From assembly GCA_024803745.1 (NCBI GenBank), contig JANJXV010000016.1, forward strand, positions 39,227,001 through 39,291,000: a stretch of 64,000 nucleotides of DNA, in the 5' to 3' direction. The notes under the pieces were generated by a model. It ran no database searches and was not told the DNA's origin. It saw only the letters and a list, made by a program, of their open reading frames with translations. Positions 10,812-24,900 of the stretch are shown here, in pieces (position 1 is the stretch's first letter; each line of letters opens with the position of its first letter). Source of the DNA: Megascapheus bottae (lineage: Eukaryota > Chordata > Mammalia > Rodentia > Geomyidae). The translations under genes were made by a program, and so were the position numbers.

Positions 10812-12854
10812 CTATCACAAAAGACCCCCAATCTAATTTAACCAAGAAGCATGAATTTGATGCATAAGCATATTGTGGCTCTCTCTACCCCTGAGTGCCT
10901 GAGATACCTTTCATACTCCCCACAGGTTTCCAGTACTGCTGTCTGCACCATGAGACATAGCCAGGGAGACGCTTGTTTTACAGCCAATTAAGGCACATTT
11001 GTCTATGTGGATTGTAAAACCTGAGACTGGGAGTTGGAAAGACTTTGCCATAAATAGTCTGTGTTATGTATTTCATTATACCAGTTTAGTAATAACTAGC
11101 ACATTAGTATTATCACAACTTAGGCATCAGAAAAGGAGAAGGGCCATGCTACAAAACATACAGTCTTACACTAGGCTGTGTGTCCTGTAAATACTATTGG
11201 GAGAATATAGCTGACACAATGAGCAAATTCTTTAATGAAACAAAAATAGAATGGGGAAACGCATATATATGTGTAAATATAAGGGTACACATGAACATGC
11301 ATGTATAACAATGCATTCATGTGGCCATACCCTAATATCCATACACATAGCAACACACCATCTATGCTCAGATAATTCAGCTGCTTAATACCGCAAAATT
11401 TGAGGAAATAGGGAATAAAATTTATACACACTCATATGACTGGATGCCAAAGTATTATTAACAAGTAGTGATACACATTAGGAATAAAATATATAAAATG
11501 TGACTTATTTAAAACATAAGGTACTTTAATATCAGAACACTGACAAACATATTATACTTTATAAGAATTTTAGCTGATGTCATTAGGAACTCTAAGCACA
11601 ACTAACAATGCCATCAAGTATTAACAAATGACAGATAGAATGAAGTTTCAATCTGAACAATATTATCTGAATATCTGCAACTAATTTCTTTATGGTGAAA
11701 TTTCCCTTCTGTGTTGAGTCAAAAGCCCAATCATCATCACTCTTATTAATGAATGTAGAAATTTTATTTCAGAAAATAAATACAAGTATAACCAATAAAG
11801 ATAAATATATTTAAACTAATTTTCAAATGACCTATTTACATATGTCTACATACAAATATAAGAGTTTATGAAGAATCCGTAAATATAGCAAATTATCTGG
11901 ACTAAACGGTCATATGAAAAAATGATATGTACTTTCAACTTATTAACAATATATTAACAATTAGTCAATGAAATTAAATTTATAACCACATAAAAACTAA
12001 TTGTTAAACATTTCAGAATTGTTTATGAATTATCTCTAAATGCTACCATACCTTGCTAATATAAATTTACCATTTATTAACAATTGAAAAGGTACACTAA
12101 GATAACATGCTACAATATTTCATATTTACTGTATATACTTCATGAAACTACAACAAAAAATTCAAATTTCTTGGTAGATATTCATGATGTGAAAATTTCA
12201 GTGGATAAGAAAATATTCTGAATTAGTCATATCAATTGAAAATACAGAAATGTGTGACTTCTAAAAATATTTCATGTGTTTATTATAACTAGTATAGTAT
12301 CTTTTCAGTATTCATTTAGCAAATGAAGCAATCAATAAATAAGAGAGCAGACAATCAGGCCTGAGTCTACCTGTTGGCAGAAGACTCCACCAAGTGTATT
12401 ACTATACTCAGAGAGCACAGAGCTTTTTCAAAATTTGTGAAGTGAGTGTTCATAAGGAATTTGGGGATCTTTAAATTTCATGGAAGACAGTTAAATCTTC
12501 ATTTTTCAATAAACTTAAGCACAAAGTCATGAAAATAAAATCTCTTGGAGAAACATATAAAAAGAATCTTCCTGACATTTTATATGTCAAAAAATAAATA
12601 TGAAAAATATTAACCATAAAAACAGGACTGGTTAATTGGAATTCATTAAAGTTAACATTTTAGGTTTCTTGAAATATAACATTAAGATACTGAAAATGTC
12701 AGCTTGTCATCTGGAGTCTCGAGAGAGTCTGTGTGTATGTTATATATGCTGAAAGCCTCATCTGAAAATAGTACAAAAATATCAACCAAGGAACATTAAT
12801 GGTTGAATTTAAAGATGGCAAAGACTGAATAATGTGTGAGTATATGTATTTTGG
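10812..12854. other. Very AT-rich non-coding sequence
   Basis: Long stretch with many TATA and TTAA motifs and no recognised gene or repeat. Confidence 0.5.
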
Positions 12855-13048
12855 CAATACTGGTCTTTGAACTCAGACACTCACACTTGTTCTTCCCTTT
12901 GAACTACGCCTTCAACTTTGCCTGACTCTAGTTAGTTGAAAATGAAATTGTCTAGGATTTCTACGTGGATGACTTTGGAAATGAATTGATCTAGACCTCA
13001 ACCTTCTAAGTATCTGGGTTTACAGGTGTGAGCCACCAGCACCCAGCA
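12855..13048 (-). mobile_element. 7SL-like/Geo SINE, diverged, minus strand
   Basis: The right part, read in reverse, keeps the 7SL-like start: CTCAACCTTCTAAGTATCTG and TTTACAGGTGTGAGCCACCA on the plus strand. The middle and Geo-like half are eroded. Read as an old copy. Confidence 0.6.
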
Positions 13049-14220
13049 AAAATATTGACCTTTAGACACTTTTGAAAAATAGTTTTGGAAAAGTAAATAA
13101 AATTAACATTTAATGGATATACAATTACTATAATAGAAATTTTCTCCTTAAATTAGAAGAATGGCAAAATACCTTTAGTCTTTCTTAATATGTATAATAT
13201 AAACATAATTATGCAAAATCTAGGCCAGATAAAATATTTTGTATAATATATATATATATACATATACAACACACATACACATGCATATCTGTTTTTCCCC
13301 AGGCTATAGTAATTATCAATATGAATTATTCAGCATCCTAAAGTAGAAAACATAAACAGCATAAACTTTGCTGTTTTCTTCCCAAAATGTTTTGAACATT
13401 TGATATGTTTTTAAAAACTCACTTTGCCTTTTACTTGAATACATATTTTTCAGTCATTCATTTAAAACATTTCCTGTATGTCATTATCTAAAACAGAGTT
13501 TTGCTATTTGAATGGACACAATGTAGAAATAATATTTTTGAACTAAAGGGATTCATAATAGAATAAATGAGGTCAGAATGTATGGACATATTTTATTCTT
13601 AATTCAAAAACAATTTTTTAGCAATTCCCTGCATCTGATTCCCAGAACTGTGAAAATGAAACTAAATCCCATATTTTGCTTTTTTAAATGAAAATGAGAA
13701 ATTGAGTTCTTTCCATACACTCGAAATCATATCTTTCTCTGAAGATTTTTAGCATTAGTTCGACAATAACATCTAAATTTCTAAATTAATATATAAACAA
13801 AGTTAATTTCAAAGCCATTAATAAATAAGAAAAGATGATTCATTCTATAATTATTTTTGTCTTTCAATCATAAGTATTTTGACAATTTTCTTTCTTTTGA
13901 AATGAAAGGTTCTTAATAAACAGACACATTGAAAAGATTGACAGTTTCCCGATGTTGGGAATTACTCATATTTTTACATAAATTACAAAACACATATCAT
14001 GTATTATAAAGAATGAACAGAAACATCATTTATGTCATCAAATGACATTTTCAATCAACATTTTATTTTGTATTTTTGAATAAGAAAAATATGCTTTATA
14101 TCCCATGTTATATATAGCACATTATATCTTAAATATACATATTTAGGCATTTTATTTATATTGCATATCATATATTTTATGTATCGAATATATAAATCAC
14201 CATTTCTCCATTCTATTTTT
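13049..14220. other. Very AT-rich non-coding sequence
   Basis: Contains a short (TA)n run at 13246-13261 followed by a CA-rich stretch. Nothing else recognised. Confidence 0.5.
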
Positions 14221-14381
14221 CTGTGCCAGTCTTGGGCCTTGACCTCTGGGCCAGGGCACTGTATGAGATTGAACAAGGCTAACACTCTACCACTTGAGCC
14301 ATAGCACCACTTTTGTCTTTGTATGTGTGTGTGGTACTACTTGCTAGGTAAGCGCTCTTCACCTAGGCATCACTCCTGACC
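14221..14381 (-). mobile_element. IDL-Geo SINE with internal deletion, minus strand
   Basis: Starts with the Geo end (GCCAGTCTTGGGCCTTGA on the plus strand), continues with CTCTACCACTTGAGCCATAG and CACCACTTTTGTC, and ends with GCTAGGTAAGCGCTC of the tRNA-like half. About 30 bases that would carry the B box are missing. An inactive copy. Confidence 0.75.
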
Positions 14382-15392
14382 CATTTCTTTATTTTCATAA
14401 ACTATTAAAATGTAAAATTCATGTTCTTGAGTTATGTGACTTGTCTACAATGAGTATACACAGTGCTCTTTAATGGTATAGTAATCCACTATGGAACTGT
14501 CATTATAAATGGTTCTTTGTGGTATTTTAGACTTTCTTCATCAACTAATGATCAGAAAATCTCTTCTCCAAGAAAAAAAAGTCAAAATTTTGCAAAGTAC
14601 TTATGAGAAAATGTTGTACATTTTCCCAGAATCATTAATCCAAGCAAAGAGACAAATTTTGCTTTTATAGGATTTTACACATCAATATGTTAACATCTCT
14701 TCAACATGTTTAAAAACTGTAATAATGTGTTACAAAGAATATCCGTTTTTATGTTCACGGTCTATAATTGCAAAGCTGAGATTGCTTGTTGAAATGCCAT
14801 GTGGTTGTTTATACAGAAATAGGGATAGAATAATTATGAAAGATATGAAAGATTGTTGAGATATGTCATTTTTCTCTCAGAGAAAGAAGGTTGTTTCTTT
14901 TCTTGTGTAGCAGAGTTGATGTACAATTGTATTATTCCATTTAAAGTTTCAATGCTTCAGTATCAAAAGCATTCACAAAATTCTCAGTTCTTAACTATCT
15001 TTGTTTATTAATTCTCTCAAAGTTCATGAACAGAGTTTCTGTTCTCTGAAATGTAGTGTATATGGACAATCAATTTGAACATTATTAGCAAGGTGTATTT
15101 AAAGTCTTATTTGAGAGGCTTCTTGTGTTGAGAAAATAGGTAAATGTTCTTTCTCAGAATCCTCCATGTTTCTATTCTCTTTGACATGAGGAACTTTCTA
15201 AAAGAAATCAAACTTTCTCCCAAATAGCAGCACCTGGCTGCATTCCACACAATGTAAGACAAAAAATCCATATATTGTAAGAAATGTACAGACTGTAGAA
15301 TAACTACACAAAGTAGTGATTGTTGATGAGTTTTGAGACCCTTTGAGAGACAGATAACTTTTGATGAATAGAGGAGATGATGGCGGTGCATT
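14382..15392. other. Non-coding sequence, nothing recognised
   Basis: AT-rich unique-looking DNA. A 94-codon open frame on the minus strand at 15107-15391 has no recognisable domain and no supporting context. Confidence 0.5.
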
Positions 15393-15800
15393 TAAAATAT
15401 TTTATTCAAGTAGTTATACAGAGGAGCTGTCATTCAACAGAGTAGTTTATAAATATAGGACTTCTTGATCAGTGGCACTCCTCTCAACATTCTCACCAAG
15501 CACTCCCACCTATCCCTTCCCTCACTTCTGACATTTCTAGGTTTGTTGTGTTGACTTTTTCCCTTTAACAAAGTGGTTTATGTATACAATGTGTCTTGTT
15601 TTGTGCTATCACTTCAGCATCTTCTCTGCCTCCCCTTTGAATCCATTCCTTTCCTTGTTTTTCTCAATTCTGTGAAATATACAATGCATTATTGTCTACA
15701 TTCTTTCCCACTTCATTCTCTTACCTCTCTCCTCTTGCCACCATTCTAATGCAAGTATCCATTTTCTGATGCCCAGTTTGTTGGGCTTTGCTTTATTCAG
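15393..15800 (-). mobile_element. Probable old L1 3' UTR, minus strand
   Basis: The pattern of a T-rich start (TATTTTATTCAAGTAG), a GTTATACAGAGGAGCTG block and a long pyrimidine-rich body resembles the reverse complement of older L1 3' ends seen at 31310 and 33118. No target-site duplication was found and divergence is high, so the call is tentative. Confidence 0.4.
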
Positions 15801-16512
15801 AATGATACGATTTGCACTCTCCACAGAGTCACTGATGCTTTCAATAATTCATTTATGACGTCTTACATACCACCAGTATGTTTACTTATAGATTTATAGT
15901 CACATTCTAGCTACCACAGGCACGGAAAACGATGAAACTTGTGTTTTTCTGTGCCTAGCACATTTTGTTACAAGTTTTCAAAAGCAGTTGATGTCGAACA
16001 TCAGGAACCCTGGAATTAAATATTTCTTCAAAGGTCTGGTGAATGAATCACACTGTTTCAACTAAGGGAGTTCAATATTTCAATCAGTATAAAGAATGGT
16101 TTGTTCTAAATTTAACAAAACTTGTTATTGCAGTTTTGTAGCATTCACATGACACTACCAATGGTTAAAGTTCAATTCTGATACAACTTTAGTGAAATGA
16201 TGCATTTTAATGACTAGAAACTGATTACAAGTAATGGAATAGGAATCTAACTATTAGTACACATTTCAAAATTTCAGTCTTTGGTACTTTTCATGATGCA
16301 AGAATTCCTTATTGGCTAGAATCATCAGTATCAAATATACAAATTACGGAATGATTGTTTAATCCAAATTTTTTGAGGTTTAATAATCCAGTCTCATCAG
16401 GGAAAGTTAGATTGTACACTCATGGTATTTCAATCAGTAAAAGATGCAAAAGGACACTACATATAATCTGATTATAGCTTATCAAAGAGATCTTCTGTTT
16501 GAATATTTATCC
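15801..16512. other. Non-coding sequence, nothing recognised
   Basis: AT-rich; the first part may extend the L1-like segment to the left. No open frame or RNA gene is seen. Confidence 0.45.
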
Positions 16513-17533
16513 AGTTTTCTTACTTTCCCCCTTCATTTTCCTATTTCAAAAAAACAAATAAATGTATATAATAGGTAACAAAGTTAGATAGCGTAACATG
16601 AGATTAACCATACGTGGAAAAAAGAGAGAAGATAAATAACATAGTACCTTATGAACAACAAACATACAAGATAAATCTCTTGTTTCCATACCCTAGAGTT
16701 CATTTTGTTTAGTATTATCCAATATGACCTTATATACATAGGTTTTGAGCTATTGTAATCCTCTGCTAGGAGAGTCATAGATGTGGACTAATTATTATAA
16801 CTGAGGGAAACCATAGAGCCTATGTTCCTTTGGGTCTGGCTTACTTCACTGGATAGGAGTTTTTCCAAGTCTTTCTATTTCCTTACGAATGGGAAGATGT
16901 CATTCTTTCTGATGGCATCAAAGAATTCCATTGTGTATAAGTATCACACCTTCCTGATCCAATCATCTACGGAGGAGCATATGGGTTGATTCCATATCTT
17001 AGCTTTGGTAAATAGTGCTGCAGTGAACATCATTGTGCTAGTGGTTTTAAGTGTGTCCTTGTTTCTGGACATTTGGGTAAATGCCAAGGAGTGGGATTGC
17101 TGGGTCTTAAGGGAGCTCAGGTTTAGTCTTTTGAGGAATTTCCATACTGCTTTCCAGAATGCTTGAATGAGTTTACACTCCTATCAACAATGTAGTAGTG
17201 ATCCTTCCTGGCCCCATCCCCTCCAGCATTTGTTGTTATTAGATTTCTTCATGTGTCTATAGGCCATTCTTATTTCCTCATCTAAGTCTTTTAGCACACC
17301 TTTTAATAGGATGGTTTTGTCTTTGAGAATTTACTTTTGAGAGGTTCAGTTTTTTGAGCTGTAGGTATATTGTAGATGTGAGGCCATTGTCAGTTGTATG
17401 GCTAGGGAAGATCTTCTCCCATTCTGTGGGCTTTGTATTTAACTTGCAAGCTATGACCTTTGCCATACAGATGCTCTGCAGTTTAATGCAGTCCAATTTG
17501 TTCAAACTTTCTTTGATTTGTTATGTTTCTTAT
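16513..17533 (-). mobile_element. L1 fragment: ORF2 C-terminal part and 3' UTR, minus strand
   Basis: The left end begins in the pyrimidine-rich complement of the G-rich tract (CTTTCCCCCTTC) and continues through 3' UTR sequence into ORF2. ORF2 blocks on the plus strand include CTTACTTCACTGGATAGG, GATTCCATATCTTAGCTTTG, AACATCATTGTGCTAGTGG and GATCTTCTCCCATTCTGTGG. Compared with the copy at 62979-64000, about 75 bp is missing near 17240. Multiple stops make it a dead copy. The 3' tail beyond the G-rich tract is absent. Confidence 0.85.
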
Positions 17534-17547
17534 CCAAATATTTTTAT

Positions 17548-18273
17548 TTGTATTTTATTGGTAAGTTAATGTATGGAAGAGTTACAGTGACATTCATCAG
17601 GTAATGCTTACATTAACTCTCGAGCCTTGATAGCCTTTCTCATGATTTTGTCCCTCTCCCCACTCCCTCTGATTCCTCAAAAGCTCCCCTATGACCCAAC
17701 AGTTCCATTCCTTGGCATTTTCCAAATGTCCAAAAACAAGGACATGCCACTAGCACAACAATGTGCATTGCAAATTGTTTAAAATAATTAAGACATGGAA
17801 CCAATCCATATGCCCCTCAGTAAATGAATGGATCAAGAAAATGTGGTACTTATACATAATGGAATTCTATGCTGCCATCAGAAGAACGACATCTTCGCAT
17901 TCATGAGAAAATGGAAAGGCTTGGAAAAAAATCATATTACGTGAAGTAAGCTAGACCCAAAGGAATATAGGTTCCATGGCTTCCATCACTTGTAACAATT
18001 GTTTAAATCTAAGATTCTCCTAGCAGAGGATCACAATAGCTCTAAAAGTATGAATAGATACTCATGCAGGATGAGACTAAACAAAATGAACTCTAGAATA
18101 TGGAAACAAGAGTTTTATCTTTGTGATTGTTGTTCTTATTGTACTATGTGATGTTATTTCTTTTCTCTTTTATTCCACTTATCATTAATCTCATGTGGTT
18201 ACTGTATCTGACTTTGTTACCTGGTATATTGCACATACATTTATTTGTTTATTTGAAATAGGGAAGGGAAAGG
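17548..18273 (-). mobile_element. Rearranged (5'-inverted) L1 insertion with TSD
   Basis: The left part (17548-17678) is an L1 3' end in minus orientation, with a T-rich start, a block homologous to the L1 tail and a C-rich tract. The right part (17679-18273) is L1 ORF2 C-terminus and 3' UTR in plus orientation, starting at CCCCTATGACCCAACAG and ending at the G-rich tract (GGGAAGGGAAAGG). Flanking repeats CCAAATATTTTTAT (17534-17547) and CCAAATAATTTTTAC (18274-18288) mark the insertion. This is the geometry of L1 twin priming. Compare 45295-46258. Confidence 0.75.
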
Positions 18274-18288
18274 CCAAATAATTTTTAC

Positions 18289-18589
18289 CAGAGTTAGCTC
18301 AGGGTTTTTTTTTATTTCTTATTATTTGAAGTCTTCAGGAAACATGAAACACAAAGTAGATTTTCATTTGGTCAATTAATTATTATCACTTAGCTTTTTT
18401 CAAAATAATGATTAATATGTAATATAATTAATATTATTTATATTAAATATTATTGTCTAGTGATTAGATTTTATCCATAATAAACAATAAATTCAATTGA
18501 GCAAAGATATTTTTGAGGCATATAATATAGTAAGTAAAAGGACAAAGTTTGAACCGATGACAGAGAGATACTCACAAAATATTATGTTG
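18289..18589. other. AT-rich non-coding sequence
   Basis: Very AT-rich with runs of TAAT and TATT. Its right part could be an eroded L1 3' region leading into the tail at 18590, but I cannot show this. Confidence 0.4.
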
Positions 18590-18759
18590 GAAATTAACTT
18601 TACAACTTGTGGGGGGTTGGGGAGAGATTGGAAGGGAAAGTGGGAGAAAAATAAAGGACTAGTAACACTTCAGCATGAAATGTACCTACTACCATAATAT
18701 GTAACTGCAACTCCTCTGTTTATCACGTTGACAATAAAATTAAATTAAAAATTAAAGTT
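18590..18759 (+). mobile_element. L1-type 3' tail, plus strand (older subfamily)
   Basis: A G-rich tract (18610-18650) is followed by AAATGTACCTACTACC, GTAACTGCAACTCCTCTG and GACAATAAAATTAAATTAAAA. This matches the general pattern of an older L1 3' end in this genome (the complement of 33118-33200). The AATAAA motif and A-rich end mark the terminus. Confidence 0.55.
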
Positions 18760-18772
18760 AGACTTATGTCTT

Positions 18773-18963
18773 TTTTTTTTGGCCAGTCCTGGGCTTGAGC
18801 TCAGGGCATGAGCCCTGTCCTTGGACTTTCTCAAGGCTAGAGCTTTACCACTTGAGCCTCAGCACCACTTCGGCTTTTTTCTATATATGTGGTACCGAGG
18901 AATAGAACCCGGGTCTTCATACATGCTAGGCAAGCACTCTACCACTAGGCCAAACTCCAGGCC
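18773..18963 (-). mobile_element. IDL-Geo SINE, minus strand, with exact TSD
   Basis: A nearly full copy: T run, GGCCAGTCCTGGGCTTGAGC, CTCTACCACTAGGCC and the other standard blocks. It is flanked by an exact 13-bp duplication AGACTTATGTCTT (18760-18772 and 18964-18976). The B-box complement reads GGAATAGAACC, one base off. The insertion lies directly behind the A-rich end of the L1-type tail at 18590-18759. Confidence 0.93.
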
Positions 18964-18976
18964 AGACTTATGTCTT

Positions 18977-21900
18977 ATACTACATGAAATATTTGAAAAT
19001 TCTGTAAAATATTCCTTTAGAATTAAGTCGACATATCTTCTGCTGTGATAACCAGTTCACTCGTGTGACATTAAAGAGCTCTGGTCACTATTCTTATGAC
19101 AAGTGTACTTTTTTCATTCTCTTGGAATAGAAACCATATTTTTGTTGATGTTTAAGAATACCTCCTTTTCAGTAGATGTCAAATATCTTTGAACATCCAT
19201 ATACATAATTAAGGAGAGAGCAAAAGTTCTGACATAATAATAAATTCTAGGATCTTGCTCCCCTGCCCTGCCAGTATTGATTTCCTTTTACAATTCTGGC
19301 ATTTCTCATCTTCAGGACATGAGATATATTTATGGCTTCCACCAATAACTCCTGCTACTACATTCAGGATGAATGGAGATACAGATGACCAAGGAAAGTT
19401 TAAAGTGTTGTTTGAAGAAATAACCTGGCAAAGATTGCTTATCACAACTACTTCTTACCAACTCAAACCTTCTTAGTTGGAGAAAATGAGCTAAGTATTC
19501 TTGGAGGAAATGCAAGCTTTATAGCAAGATTTAATCTGCAAGGCGCTAGTCCAGAAATACTGTAACACCAGCTGTTCATATGGGGTATTAGCATTTCTGC
19601 TTATGGCTTCAGCTGCTTCTCAGAAGTGCAAAGAAATGCAAACATAGAAAGTGTTCATTTTTAACATTAGCTTGAATTTGAAAATCAGGGGATATTCATC
19701 AGTCCCCAAAAGGCATGATATGCATTTTTGCTCAATATTTTATTCCATGAGTGGTGTTTGACATAAGCAAGGCTCAAAGAAATCCTTCCAGGCTGTCTTT
19801 CACAGTTGTGGCTTAGAAGGCCGACTGTCAACTATTGTCTGTGAGTGCTCTCTTCAACTGAATATGAGACAAAATATAGTGTACTTCTTCTTTACAGATT
19901 TCCATACTTAAACTCATTTTGGGGTCTTGTGTTAAGAAAGTTATGAGATAAAACATTTATATATTAAGTGCTTAAACTTCCTCTCCTAATTATGAAAAAT
20001 TAGAATATTATTTTCATAGATCATTCCTGAAAGGGTTAATGGAACAGGATTTTGCCATTATTGCAACTTCATGTTCCTTCATTTTGAAATGTATAGTACT
20101 GATATTTGTAGCCTAAATTTTATTAAGTTCCATAGGTATCTCAATGGAAACTGACCACTTTAACAAGGTAAAATATGTGACATTTATCCACCACTACTGT
20201 AGATTATACTTTACTGGATACATCTGTATAAGTAGTTCTTACATACAATTTAATAATTTCATAGCTTAATATCTCTTAGTACTATATTTAACATTCCCAG
20301 AGATCTACATACATGTTTTCGAATAAACATTATGTATTATATAATTGAGAGTAACTTACTATGTAACTTTATTAAATAAAAAAAATTAAAGAAGTTGATT
20401 TACTTATGGTAAAAATTACTACTAGTTAATTATGTTAGATGCTGGACATGAGTTCAAAATACCAGGAAATTCCTTAACCTTCACCTAGGTCAAGTCTTTT
20501 CATCAGAATTATTGAAGTTTCTGTGAGATTTAAATTTTTTTTCTAAAAGTGAGTTACAGTAGTTCATATGGAAGAACATTTTCTCTGCCAACAGAGTGTT
20601 TATTTCTTTACAGGTTCTTAATATAACCTAATATAACTTGCATATCTTCATGCCAATTTTCACGTTAGAAGGATGGAGTTTGCTTCATGTTGAAGCAAGC
20701 TTTCTCACTAGAAGGATGCTAATGTTTCTCTTTTGTCTTCATTCCTGTCAGAACAATATCAAAGAGAGGACCAGATTTATGAAGTTTGTGAACTGTTTTT
20801 TTTTAGAGGGAACAATACATAATCTATGATATGCACTCCCCAGAATATCCCCACACCTAAATATTCTTTCTTTGTTCCTTCACTTAGATATGATCTTGTA
20901 CACTGAGATGTAAGCATTCTAGGATGTCATGTTTATCAGGCACATTTTTATGAATTGCAGCATCAGAGGTTGAACCAAAATACCAGATACTTGTAGAGAA
21001 AGTTCATGAAATTACATTCAGATAAATATTTTATAGTTTGTATGCTTCTAAATACTGTATACATTAAGTAAATTTGGTAAGCATATTATGAGACAGAAAA
21101 TACAAAGAGGCAGAAAGGAAGGTAGAAAGCATGACAAAAATGGGAGACAATAAGTATTGGCATTTCAGAGATTATAGCTACTCTAAAGTGTTAGGAAAGG
21201 TTATAGAGAAAAGATGACATTGCAAACACATGTAAATAAAAAGTAAGATTTGTGTAAAGAGAGGGCAAGTGATAGAATCCCAAATGAAGGTAATAAAATA
21301 GAAAAATAGAATTTGAGAGTATAAAGAAATAAAGGTAGAATTTAGTTGAACTTGACAGTTGAGTTTCAAGGAACAATAAGATATAATGTAAAATTGTTGG
21401 GTGCCAGATGGTAGAAGGTCAGAAACATCAGACTCAAGAGTTAGTCCTTGATTCAGAAGGCTCAAGGGAGCAATTTCTGGGGCTTAAAGAGAAATCTAGC
21501 TTCATACAGAAGGAAAAGTATCTCACTAAGCACAAAATCACAATAAAGTTCTATGGAGTGTTTCAGATCAGGAAAGCCCAAGGGCTAGAACTGAAGCAAA
21601 TTTGGTTACAATCTTTTACATTCTGAGTTTATTATCGATAAATATGATTTTCCTGTGAAGAAATAGGAATTAGCAACAATGTCCACAGGTGGCTCTTGCT
21701 TGTTTTTCTTTTATTCGCATGTTGGGCTTTGAACAGAAATAGGGGAGCTGCTATAAACTTTATGGCTCATTTGCCTCTGCACTCTACACAGCTCCCCATG
21801 CTTGTCCTGCTTTTTAGTGCTCAGATAGAAAGCATAAAACAGACAATAATAGTCTTCTTCAGAAAAAAAAAAGCAGCTTAACTAGTCATCCTTATTTTAC

Positions 21901-24900
21901 TACATGATAACAAATGCAGGGTGATTTGGTCATACCAGTTTTGCCCTGACCTTAAAAATTATTAATGATCAAAGCTCTAGTGAGTGGACATTTTTGAAAT
22001 TCTGATATATACCATATCTTTTCTTTTTAACTATTCCACCAATCAATCACTGGTAAGAAATGGGCCCAATATATGAAGATTGTTTAAATGCAATGAAAAA
22101 GAAAGATTTGACAACCCTACTCATTATTAATCTTCCTTTAAATAATTCTTAGCTTCAGATACAGCAGTTCTTTATAGACACTGTTCTCTAGCTTATCCAT
22201 ATAAGTAGGTAGAATAATTGCCTAGTTTTCAGTTGATCCTGCTCTTTTATACACTAGTAGTCCAAGATTATATTTGGTGCATACTGAGAAATTGCCTACT
22301 GACTGGTGATGGCATCTTTCTGTGTGACATAATAGATGGGAAAGTTCAGCAAGTCTGTAGACGGAAGAACAGCCACTGAGTATCTGGGGGAAGATAGTTC
22401 CATCTCCAGAAAGTTCCATCTCTTAACAGGCAGAGCAGAGGAAAGAAGACAGAAAGACAATTCATGTGAAATTACTCACACAGAGAATTTCTTCGATTGG
22501 AGAACATGCAGGAAAACATTATTTTGACATTTTTCTGGTGTGATGAATATATTTGTAATTTGTTACCATATATCACTAGAAGGTGTTTCCTTTTTGTCTA
22601 CTGTAATTAATAACACATTTGGCAATGTATTAGAGGAAATTGGCAGCCTATATTTAGCTTGGTAATCAATGATGTAGGGACCATGAAAAGCCATTTTATA
22701 ACACTAACATTAAAATATATTATATTCTGTTTCATTCTCAATGTTTACATTCTTTTGTCAGCAAGTAAAGAAAATAATATAAGCTGTTTGGCCTTTTAAT
22801 GTGCTATATACCTCTTGTTAGAATAAAACTAAGTGTTGTAAGATATTCTTGCTCAGTCTTCAACCAAATACTTGATATGAGAGGAAAAATAATGGCCTCC
22901 AAAGAAGTGTGTCTATTCCCAAATCTTTGTCACATGTTATATTTCATAACAATTTAGAAAGTAAATGTCATTCACTGAGCTACGAATTTTGAGTCATCAG
23001 GCCCCATCACTAGCTGCAGTGGTCTTCTATGGATTTTTTTTCTTACCAGCATCCTAAAATGCATAAGAACCTTAATTGTGTGCCACATCCATAAATGAAC
23101 TGAAATATCTAAAATAATGACCTTCAGAGAAAATAAATTCAGTGCCTTGTAGGCAAATAGTATACTTAGAAAAAAACCCAAGTCTGACAGCTGGCACTTA
23201 ATAATGGCTGAACATTTGACTAACTATCATCATGACTCCATTAGTGTTCATTAAGAAGTTCAGTTCTTCAAGCCTTAAATGTTACTAAACACAGCCAGAT
23301 TCTATTAAGGATAAGCACTGTATATGACAAGAGGTCAAAAATGTCTCAAAAACATATGCTGAATGAGTAAATCAGACCATAAATCCCTCGACCATACTGT
23401 TGCTACAGAATCAACCAAGATATCTCGCCTTCCTAGGTAGGACCACACACAACATATTAAGGCATAAAAATAAAAAAAATATACTGATATATTACAACAT
23501 AGAATTGATTTACCCAAGAGCAATGGCTCTGGCATTGTATCCACATTTGAGGTGTCATGTCATGGAGAGACAATCACAAAGAAAACAAAAGCTGTGAGCT
23601 GACAACAGTTTGAGATATGTAACTGGGAATTAAAGCAGTATGATCCCCCACTGATGGACCTAAAGTGACTTTTCTTTGCTCCAAGAGGAAGAGAAGAGAA
23701 GAAGGATGTGCTAGATCTCTCTCAGAGGGCACTTAATGTCAAAGTATTTGTGAGCCGTGGCATTGATTAGCAAAGAAAAAGCTCAGTCATGGAGGGACTT
23801 AAGGAAACAACATGACTCATTCCATATCTTGAGACCTGTTAATCCAGCCCAGCCGTGTTCTTGATCAAAGGATTCATCCATAAAGTGCTGATGGCAGAAG
23901 CCACGTAGGTTGTGCAATGTGATATGGCGACAAAACAGTGTCACTGTGTGAGCAGAGTGCATCTTGGCACCAATCACCCATACCACCCTATGCCTATCGA
24001 CCAGCAGGCCAATGTCTCCAGGGCTTTGTCCATTCTCTCTGCAGAGTTCTTCCTCTCCATGGGCATGCGCCTGCTTTTGTACGCGGTGCTCCTAATGAAA
24101 CCTCCACGTGTGCAGCTACATTGTCTAATCTACCGCTTTGCACAGACTTGGACAAGGTTTCATTTACAGCATGTAAACTGAGAATGCTTTGGGTTCAATG
24201 AAGACTCCCTCTGTTCCCAGCTGTCCCAAAAGATGACAAGAGACAGTCATCATTTCTAGTGTGTCCACAAATGTCTTGATTTGTCCACAAGAATCTAATG
24301 TGTTCTGGTATTTCTTCACTTCACATTCAGCTTTTATTCTCCAGGGGGGCAGAGCGTATGTGACAACTGCTCTCAAAATTGTGTAACGTTCAACTCCTAT
24401 AACAGCATCCTCATTTAAAACAATCTATGTCATATATGCATGTATACCCATGAATGTACATAGGTATATTTTATATATGGTGACATATCTATACATGCAT
24501 TCGTACTTGTTTGTATGTTCATATTTATAAACACATATATGCAGACTGATGATACCTATGATAAGTGGTAAGTGGATATAGATGTATACATGCATACATA
24601 TGCTGGAATTGAAACCACAAAGATCATGAAGGAATTGTTGCGTCTGAACTTATTCTAGTACTGGTAGAATCAAAGTGCCATGATGACTTAACTAGAGAAA
24701 ATGAGAGCTTTATAAGGTCAAGTGATCAGCTGGGTTCTAATACACATAAATCTCTGTCACTTGAGAGTCTGTCAGTCTACTAATCCAATGATTAATTTCC
24801 TCCTTGTTTAATTAGATGGATAGATTCCAATAGAAAGATACACTATCAACATTTTCTTCAATTGAGAATTAAAGAACCTTGAGAAGGCTAAGTGGAAGAG

